Origin: VXPQ01 sp965117025
GTDB lineage: Bacteria; Bacteroidota; Rhodothermia; Rhodothermales; VXPQ01
Direction: 5' to 3'
DNA length: 64,000 nucleotides
Assembly: GCA_965117025.1 (NCBI GenBank)
Contig: OZ220746.1
Coordinates: forward strand, 2,666,001 to 2,730,000
The notes under the pieces were generated by a model, which was given only the letters and a program-made list of their open reading frames with translations, did not search any database and had not been told where the DNA came from. Both the position numbers and the translations under genes were made by a program. This document shows positions 58,401 through 64,000 of this stretch, one piece after another (the first letter of the stretch is position 1; each line of letters opens with the position of its first letter).

Positions 58401-59591
58401 TCAGAGGTGCTTTGCGATCGTACCCATATCCTTGTCGCCGCGCCCGGAGCAATTGACAACGACTATTTCATTGCGCGCCATTCCGCGTATCCCTTCCGGC
58501 AGCCAGCCTATTGCATGTGCGGTTTCCAGAGCCGGAATGATCCCCTCCGTTTTCGCCAGCAGTTTTACCCCCTCGATGGCCTGTGCATCCGTTGCGGATG
58601 CGTAATGTACACGTCCCGTATCCCGCAGCCAGGCATGTTCCGGCCCTACCCCCGGGTAGTCCAGTCCCGCCGAGATGGAATGCGCGAGTTGCACCTGTCC
58701 TTCTTCGTCTTGCAACAAATAGCTCATGGCCCCATGCAAGATGCCCGGCGAGCCTTGTGTAAGTGTGGCCGCATGTCGTCCGTTCAGTCCTTCTCCGGCA
58801 GCCTCCACGCCATATAGACGTACGGGCGCATCCCGCAGGAAGGCATAAAAAAGCCCGATTGCATTCGAGCCGCCGCCCACGCAGGCTACCACTGCATCTG
58901 GCGTGGGACATCCCTCCACCTCAAGTAGTTGCTGCCGGGTTTCATCCCCGATGACCCGGTGAAAATCACGAACCATCATCGGATAGGGATGCGGGCCTAC
59001 GACCGAACCGATGATATAGAACGTATCCCGCACATTGGTTACCCAATCCCGAATGGCTTCGTTGGTGGCGTCCTTCAGAGTACGGCTGCCACTGGATACC
59101 GGGCGTACATCGGCGCCGAGCAGCCGCATGCGCAGTACATTCAGATGTTGTCGCTCGACATCTTCTTCGCCCATGTAGACGATGCATTGCAGGCCGAATC
59201 GTGCACAAACGGTAGCAGTTGCCACGCCATGTTGTCCTGCGCCTGTCTCTGCGATAATGCGCGTCTTTCCCATACGGCGCGCCAGCAATATCTGCCCTAT
59301 CGTATTGTTGATCTTGTGGGCTCCCGTGTGGCACAGATCTTCTCGTTTGAGATAAATCTTTGGTCCGCCGAGCGCTGCGGTAAGCCGTTTGCAAAAGGTC
59401 AACGGCGTGGGACGCCCCGCATAGTCGGAGAGCATCGTGTTGAGTTCTTGCAGGAAGGCCGGGTTTTTGCGGGCGGTTCCATATGCTTCCCGGAGCTCCT
59501 CGATGGCAGGGATAAGCGTTTCGGGCACAAACACGCCACCGTACAGCCCGAAATGCCCGTGTTCGTCGGGAAGGGGATGTGTCTTTTCCAT
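58401..59591 (-). CDS. trpB: Tryptophan synthase beta chain
   Basis: 396 residues from the ATG at 59591 (frame open to 59654, no homology). GHFGLYGGVFVPETL, LKREDLCHTGAHKINNTIGQ (PLP lysine in HKIN), ETGAGQHGVATATVCARFGL, GGGSNAIGLF and SISAGLDYPGVGPEHAWL are the TrpB1 signatures. It condenses indole with serine using PLP. It starts 62 bp after the trpF stop. Confidence 0.96.
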   Translation of the reverse strand: MEKTHPLPDEHGHFGLYGGVFVPETLIPAIEELREAYGTARKNPAFLQELNTMLSDYAGRPTPLTFCKRLTAALGGPKIYLKREDLCHTGAHKINNTIGQILLARRMGKTRIIAETGAGQHGVATATVCARFGLQCIVYMGEEDVERQHLNVLRMRLLGADVRPVSSGSRTLKDATNEAIRDWVTNVRDTFYIIGSVVGPHPYPMMVRDFHRVIGDETRQQLLEVEGCPTPDAVVACVGGGSNAIGLFYAFLRDAPVRLYGVEAAGEGLNGRHAATLTQGSPGILHGAMSYLLQDEEGQVQLAHSISAGLDYPGVGPEHAWLRDTGRVHYASATDAQAIEGVKLLAKTEGIIPALETAHAIGWLPEGIRGMARNEIVVVNCSGRGDKDMGTIAKHL

Positions 59592-59653
59592 AATGAGTAC
59601 GGTTCTGTTTGCGCCGTATGGCGATGCGCGCTGCTTCGCAGCACCATGGATCA

Positions 59654-60340
59654 TCAGGCCTCGGATTCAGAATGTACCGACCGGAATGCCTGCATAAAGG
59701 CGTCGATTCGGGAGAAATCCTTTTCCCCAGGGGCCGATTCCAGACCACTCGACACATCCACGGCGAATGGCCGCAGCGTACGGATCGCCTCGGCCACATT
59801 GCCTGCATGGATGCCTCCCGCCAGAAAGACGCCGGGGCTTGCGGGGCGGGGGGACGGTTCGCCAGACCCACGAATGCCTTCTGCAGGGGGGCTTGCCACA
59901 TGCCAGTCGAAAGTCCGACCGCTGCCGCCGTACACCTTGTCATTGTACGCATCCAGCAGGAAATACGCGGCCACGTGCTCATATGTCCGCATCAGGCGAT
60001 ATAATCTGTCGGGGGTCGTGTCCGGAGCGATACGAAACGCCTTGATGACGGGATATTCGATATCCAGTATATCGGAAACAGGTTCCTCGCCATGGAGCTG
60101 CACAAAAGCGAATCCAGCCTTTTCGGCGGTCCGGTTGACTACATCGGGAGGGGCATTCACGAACACCCCGACCGGCTTCGGTCCATGGATCCATTCCACA
60201 ATGTCTCGTACACCCTCTGGCGTGATATAGCGGGGACTGCCCTCATACTGTATGAATCCAAGGTAATCAGCACCTGCGGCGGCGGCATACCGGGCATCCT
60301 CCAGCCGGGTGATGCCGCATATTTTGAGTTTCGTCGTCAT
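59654..60340 (-). CDS. trpF: Phosphoribosylanthranilate isomerase
   Basis: 228 residues. KLKICGITRLEDARYAAAAGADYLGFIQY has the catalytic cysteine; VNRTAEKAGFAFVQLHGEE, LLDAYNDKVYGGSGRTFDW and FLAGGIHAGNVAEAIRTLRPFAVDVSSGLES follow the family pattern with the general-acid aspartate in LLDA. The start overlaps the trpC stop by 4 bp. Confidence 0.94.
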   Translation of the reverse strand: MTTKLKICGITRLEDARYAAAAGADYLGFIQYEGSPRYITPEGVRDIVEWIHGPKPVGVFVNAPPDVVNRTAEKAGFAFVQLHGEEPVSDILDIEYPVIKAFRIAPDTTPDRLYRLMRTYEHVAAYFLLDAYNDKVYGGSGRTFDWHVASPPAEGIRGSGEPSPRPASPGVFLAGGIHAGNVAEAIRTLRPFAVDVSSGLESAPGEKDFSRIDAFMQAFRSVHSESEA

Positions 60341-61131
60341 GCGTTGATTCCTTCCGCTTCGTTCCTGAGCCTTGCCAATGCATCCCCTGGCCTTTCGGAC
60401 CGCATGAAGGTCTCGCCGATCAGAAAGGCATCGATTCCGCGTTCGTGTAAAAATCGCAGTTCCGCTCCCGACGTAAGGCCGCTTTCCGACACGCGGACCA
60501 CGTTTTCCGGAACCTCCGCAAATACCCGGATGGAGTGTTCGATGTCCACTTCGAAGGTGCGCAGGTCACGGTTGTTCACCCCCACGATGCGTGCCTCGTC
60601 AAAATCGAGGCGGTCCAGTTCTTTCGGTTCGTACATCTCCACCAGTGCATCGAGATCCAGTTCATGTGCTGCCTGCAACAGGTCCCGAAGATGTGTTTTG
60701 TGAAGTACGGCGGCGATCAGCAGTATTGCATCCGCACCGTAGGCCCTCGCTTCGATGAGTTGATAGGTGTCAATAATAAAGTCTTTTCTTAATAGAGGAA
60801 CAGAAACGGATTGTCGGACAACAGAAAGATCGTCGAGCGAACCCTGGAAATGATGAGGCTCGGTCAGAACGGAAACGGCGCCGGCGCCGGCGGCTTCGTA
60901 TTGCCGGGCGATTTCGACCGGTCGAAAGGAATCCCGGATGACACCGCCTGAGGGCGAAGCTTTTTTGATCTCGGCGATAATAGAGGGTCCGGGTTTCCGC
61001 AGCGCATCTTCCAGAGAACGCCGGTCCCGGTCGAATCCCGCCATATCTTCAAGCTGTCCTGGCGGCACGGCAGCTTTCCGCATGGCTACCACTTGTTGCG
61101 TGTCCGCTACGATGCGGTCGAGAATAGTCAT
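60337..61131 (-). CDS. trpC: Indole-3-glycerol phosphate synthase
   Basis: 264 residues. SIIAEIKKASPSGGVIR, GAGAVSVLTEPHHFQGSLDDL, VPLLRKDFIIDTYQLIEARAYGADAILLI, ARIVGVNNRDLRTFEVD and VRVSESGLTSGAELRFL are the standard motifs, with the catalytic lysines and glutamate. It closes the indole ring in tryptophan synthesis. Overlaps trpD and trpF by 4 bp each. Confidence 0.96.
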   Translation of the reverse strand: MTILDRIVADTQQVVAMRKAAVPPGQLEDMAGFDRDRRSLEDALRKPGPSIIAEIKKASPSGGVIRDSFRPVEIARQYEAAGAGAVSVLTEPHHFQGSLDDLSVVRQSVSVPLLRKDFIIDTYQLIEARAYGADAILLIAAVLHKTHLRDLLQAAHELDLDALVEMYEPKELDRLDFDEARIVGVNNRDLRTFEVDIEHSIRVFAEVPENVVRVSESGLTSGAELRFLHERGIDAFLIGETFMRSERPGDALARLRNEAEGINA

Positions 61132-62162
61132 GGGGCGGGTGCGTTATGCGAAGCATGAGCCAACCGCTTGAGGGTGTCTTGCGCCATCCCCGAATCAATG
61201 CTTTCTTCAGCAGCACTACGGCAGGCGGCAAGGTTCTCGAATTTTCCTGAAACCGACAGGGCATGAGCTGCATTGAGCACGACGACGTCACGGTGCGGTC
61301 CCGACTCGCCCGCAAGAATCGCCCGCACGATGCGTGCATTCTCGTTGTGGTCGCCGCCTGCAAGCGCATTTCGGGCGCAGCGAGTAAAGCCAATATCTTC
61401 GGGACGCAAGAGAGACTCCACAGGACCATTCGCCGCAAGCGCCCCTTCCCGCACTTCGAAGGCCTTCGTTTCATCCGCCAGCGATATTTCGTCCAGTCCA
61501 TCCTGCGCATGCACGGCGAGCACATGCCGGGCGCCGAGACGCTCAAGAATGGCTGCCATCACCTTCGCTGTTTGTTCGTCGAAAGCACCGGTCAACTGCC
61601 GGCGTACCCCGGCGGGGTTGCACAAAGGGCCCAGAATATTGAAGAAGGTGCGTACCCCCAGTTTCCTGCGCACCGGCATTACATGTTTCATCGCGGGGTG
61701 GAAAAACGGAGCGAACAGGAACGCCATGCCCGCTTTCTCCAAACAGTATTCGACGCCTTCCCTGCCCAGCGCCGTCTTTACGCCGAGCGCCTCCAGCACA
61801 TCCGCCGAGCCGCATTTCGACGAAACGGACCGGTTTCCATGTTTGGCTACGGTAACCCCGGCGCCTGCACACACGATAGCGGCCACCGTAGAGATATTGA
61901 ACGTGTCCGTGCCGTCCCCACCCGTTCCGCACAGGTCAATGGCGTCCGGGTCGTCGGTTTCCACCGGGACAGCGTATTCGCGCATGATCTTCGTGAAGGC
62001 GACCAGTTCGTCCAGCGATTCACCGCGCGCCCTCAGACCCAGCAGAAAAGCCGCCGTACATTCGGGTTCCGATGCGCCTTCCATTAGCAGGCGCATTGCA
62101 TTCTCGGCCTCTTCGCTTTGCAGCGTACCTCCGCCGGCGAGGATGTTCAGGTATTTTTGCAT
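61128..62162 (-). CDS. trpD: Anthranilate phosphoribosyltransferase
   Basis: 344 residues. DLCGTGGDGTDTFNISTVAAI is the PRPP-binding loop; VAKHGNRSVSSKCGSADVLEALGV, FFHPAMKHVMPVRRKLGVRTFFNILGPLCNPAG and VVLNAAHALSVSG complete the family set. It joins anthranilate to PRPP. Starts 27 bp after the trpG stop. Confidence 0.96.
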   Translation of the reverse strand: MQKYLNILAGGGTLQSEEAENAMRLLMEGASEPECTAAFLLGLRARGESLDELVAFTKIMREYAVPVETDDPDAIDLCGTGGDGTDTFNISTVAAIVCAGAGVTVAKHGNRSVSSKCGSADVLEALGVKTALGREGVEYCLEKAGMAFLFAPFFHPAMKHVMPVRRKLGVRTFFNILGPLCNPAGVRRQLTGAFDEQTAKVMAAILERLGARHVLAVHAQDGLDEISLADETKAFEVREGALAANGPVESLLRPEDIGFTRCARNALAGGDHNENARIVRAILAGESGPHRDVVVLNAAHALSVSGKFENLAACRSAAEESIDSGMAQDTLKRLAHASHNAPAP

Positions 62163-62189
62163 GATATGCGCGGAACAGCGTGGATCGGG

Positions 62190-62804
62190 TCAGGAAATTG
62201 CCGCCGGGGTCCCCGTTGTACTATCTACGGCGCTGCCCAGCACCTCTTCCAGCCAGTTGTCGACGATCCGGGGCCCTTCTTTCGTCAGCACGCTTTCCGG
62301 GTGAAACTGGATGCCTTCCACCGGATGCTCCCGGTGCCGCAGGCCCATGACGACGCCGTCTTTCGTTTCCGCCGATATATCCAGGCAGGCAGGCACACTG
62401 GCGCGGTCCACCACGAGAGAGTGATACCGCGTGGCTGTGAATGGATTGCCGACGTTCCGGAATACGCCTCGTCCGTCGTGTGCTATTTCACTCGTTTTTC
62501 CATGCATCAGCGTGGGGGCATAGCCGATGCGTCCACCGTATACTTCGCCGATCGCCTGATGTCCGAGGCATACGCCAAGGATCGGCACGGAGGGTCCCAG
62601 TGCGCTCACGATCTCCTCCGTCACGCCTGCATCGGCAGGACGGCCTGGCCCCGGCGAAATGAGGATACCCCTCGGCGTCAGGTCACGCACAGCGTCCACA
62701 TCGAGCACATCGTTTCTTACCACCTCGAGGTCGCTTGTGCGGCGTCCCACAAGGTGCACGAGGTTGTACGTGAACGAATCATAGTTGTCGATGACGAGAA
62801 TCAT
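62190..62804 (-). CDS. trpG: Anthranilate synthase component II (glutamine amidotransferase)
   Basis: 204 residues from the ATG at 62804; the frame is open far upstream (to 63530) only as a shadow of trpS. MILVIDNYDSFTYNLVHLVG, ISPGPGRPADAG, the nucleophile GVCLGHQAIGEVYGG and the catalytic HPESVLTKEG are all present. It supplies ammonia from glutamine to TrpE, which is not in this window, and may also serve PabB (31257). The start overlaps the trpS stop by 4 bp. Confidence 0.95.
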   Translation of the reverse strand: MILVIDNYDSFTYNLVHLVGRRTSDLEVVRNDVLDVDAVRDLTPRGILISPGPGRPADAGVTEEIVSALGPSVPILGVCLGHQAIGEVYGGRIGYAPTLMHGKTSEIAHDGRGVFRNVGNPFTATRYHSLVVDRASVPACLDISAETKDGVVMGLRHREHPVEGIQFHPESVLTKEGPRIVDNWLEEVLGSAVDSTTGTPAAIS

Positions 62805-63853
62805 GGCGCTCCTTTGTAGGTGGTGATCAGCCCAACGCGCTCCCGTACGCGTTCCATGTATTCTGCGGCCCGTTCCCGGGCCTTGCGGCCTCCTTCGCGC
62901 AATATGTCGAACACATCGTCCGGACGCCGGGCCAGTTCCTTGCGTCGGATACGCGCTTCCGAAAAATGCTCGTCGATGAGGGTGAGCAATTCCTTTTTCG
63001 CATGTCCGTATCCAAATCCTCCTGCACGGTACGCCTCTGCAATGCGTTCGCGCGTTTCCTCGTCGGCGAACAGCCGGATGAGCGTAAACACATTGTCGTG
63101 CTCCGGGTCTTTCGGTGCTTCGAGCGGCGTCGAATCGGTCACAATGCTCATCACTTTTTTCTTCAGGGCTTTTCCTTCTTCGAAGATGCCGATCGCGTTT
63201 TCGTAGCTCTTGGACATTTTCCGGCCGTCCAGCCCGGGCACGACCGCCACGTCGGAAAGGATATAGGGTTCGGGTACGGGAAAGACCGGATCGTCCTCCG
63301 GGCAATACGTACGATTGAACCGTTCCGCCAGAACCCGCGTCATTTCGATATGTTGTTTCTGATCCGCACCCACCGGCACCAGCGTACCCCCGTAGATCAG
63401 AATGTCCGCTGCCTGCAGGACGGGATAGGTAAACAGGCCCGCATTTGCGGGCAAGCCCTGTGCAATCTTGTCCTTGTAAGCCACCCCTTTCTCCAGTTGG
63501 GATACCGTGGCAAGGTTGTTGAAAATCCATGCCAGTTCGGTGACTTCCGGCACGTCACTCTGCATGAAGAGGCATGCGGCCCGGGGGTTGAACCCGAGGG
63601 CAAGGTAGTCGAGCGCTACGTCCAGCGTATAGCGCCTTAGTTTGTCCCGGTCCCGGAGCGTCGTCAGTGTGTGGTAGTTGACGATAAAGTAGTATGCTTC
63701 ATGCGTTTCATGAAGTTGGATGTGTTGTCGGAGCGCTCCGAAATAATTCCCGAGATGCAATGCACCGGACGGTTGAATACCGGAAACGATCACTTCGCCG
63801 TCTTTTCGGGGAACGGGGGAGGGCATGGATGGGCCGAGGCGTTCGGAAGACAT
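62801..63853 (-). CDS. trpS: Tryptophanyl-tRNA synthetase
   Basis: 350 residues from the ATG at 63853; an ATG at 63829 (MPSPVPRKDG) would give 342, closer to the usual length of ~330. VSGIQPSGALHLGNYFGAL holds the HIGH-type motif (HLGN); GLDGRKMSKSYENAIGIF holds KMSKS; VGADQKQHIEMTR and TYPVLQAADILIY bind tryptophan and ATP. Its gene is in the trp operon, overlapping trpG by 4 bp, so charging and synthesis of tryptophan are co-regulated. It ends in a short tail (LITTYKGAP). Confidence 0.95.
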   Translation of the reverse strand: MSSERLGPSMPSPVPRKDGEVIVSGIQPSGALHLGNYFGALRQHIQLHETHEAYYFIVNYHTLTTLRDRDKLRRYTLDVALDYLALGFNPRAACLFMQSDVPEVTELAWIFNNLATVSQLEKGVAYKDKIAQGLPANAGLFTYPVLQAADILIYGGTLVPVGADQKQHIEMTRVLAERFNRTYCPEDDPVFPVPEPYILSDVAVVPGLDGRKMSKSYENAIGIFEEGKALKKKVMSIVTDSTPLEAPKDPEHDNVFTLIRLFADEETRERIAEAYRAGGFGYGHAKKELLTLIDEHFSEARIRRKELARRPDDVFDILREGGRKARERAAEYMERVRERVGLITTYKGAP

Positions 63854-63887
63854 GGGTGCAAAAAGTACGAAAGGTTGACTGGAGAGA

Positions 63888-64000
63888 TCAGCAATGCCGC
63901 AAGACCAGTTTTCGCACGTACTCCAGCCGCACACGGGTGTTTTTCAGGACCACGTCGAGGATGGCCCGTGTCCGCATCTGGTGTTCCATGCCAAGTTCGG
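63888..64000 (-). CDS. Partial gene at right edge (C-terminus only)
   Basis: The last ~37 codons of a minus-strand gene, ending LRHC and a TGA at 63890-63888. It includes ELGMEHQMRTRAILDVVLK and NTRVRLEYVRKLV. No family recognised; it does not look like the end of TrpE. It stops 34 bp before the trpS start and may be in the same transcript. Confidence 0.5.
   Translation of the reverse strand, partial: ELGMEHQMRTRAILDVVLKNTRVRLEYVRKLVLRHC

Noticed and set aside
58929..60230. 433-residue plus-strand frame through trpB and trpF
   Set aside because: It overlaps two well-supported minus-strand genes and has no recognisable domain.
62805..63530. Long extension of the trpG frame upstream to 63530
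   Set aside because: It lies entirely inside trpS on the same strand in another frame and has no amidotransferase similarity; trpG starts at 62804.
1..64000. CRISPR array, tRNA or rRNA genes
   Set aside because: No regularly spaced direct repeats and no cloverleaf or rRNA-like sequence were noticed in the intergenic regions; a covariance-model search would settle small RNAs.

Overview
The window (about 57% G+C by eye, no rRNA or tRNA genes seen) looks like a chromosomal stretch of a free-living heterotroph from the Bacteroidota/Rhodothermota side of the tree. Supporting this are a C-terminal type IX secretion sorting domain (25795-28116), three families typical of that group (DUF4293, DUF4296, DUF4837), two ExbD/TolR proteins beside one ExbB/TolQ, and many Tat-exported Gfo/Idh/MocA oxidoreductases. 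Clear promoters here look like ordinary sigma-70 sites (TTGACA-like, 17-18 bp, TATAAT-like). Assignment below phylum is inference.

Left part. A minus-strand cluster (5613 down to 1) carries three Tat-exported sugar oxidoreductase-like proteins, an ApbE flavin transferase and a c-type-haem/Vgb-propeller protein running off the left edge. After a YceI-like gene comes a minus-strand sulfate-assimilation and siroheme operon (11607 to 6582): sulfite reductase, uroporphyrinogen-III methyltransferase, [4Fe-4S] APS/PAPS reductase, precorrin-2 dehydrogenase and a hydroxyisobutyrate-dehydrogenase-like enzyme. Its roughly 420-nt leader is the most interesting regulatory region of the window. It has a promoter with a perfect inverted repeat in its spacer, strong hairpins, a 25-codon Met/Cys-rich leader peptide, and an intrinsic terminator just before the first gene. 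Next come a Tat oxidoreductase with a PVC-type cytochrome/HEAT protein, an adrenodoxin-reductase-like enzyme, two sodium-coupled carboxylate/amino-acid carriers, an outer-membrane barrel, PEP carboxykinase and xylulokinase.

Middle. A secreted protein made of duplicated Cache-like modules with a T9SS tail is followed by a PLP decarboxylase, a STAS-domain protein, a phosphopantetheinyl transferase, a fused PabB-PabC protein, acetyl-CoA synthetase, two Tat-exported TIM-barrel isomerase-like proteins and a two-component sodium:solute symporter. A BadF-type sugar kinase, a divergent penicillin-acylase-like protein and a PolX-family protein with a degenerate polymerase site follow.

Right part. A C-terminal processing protease, an ExbB-(small membrane protein)-ExbD-ExbD group, a DMT permease, a glycosyltransferase, RecQ, an orphan substrate-binding lipoprotein, HisG with DUF4296, DUF4837, and a nearly complete trp operon (trpS-G-D-C-F-B-A; trpE not in the window).

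Between genes I find three sets of dispersed non-coding repeats. Two resemble small miniature-transposon-like elements that often sit exactly at stop codons (33171, 39063-39268, 42228-42488, 50037, 56171, 57456). The third resembles IS21-type terminal repeats (29675, 54781).
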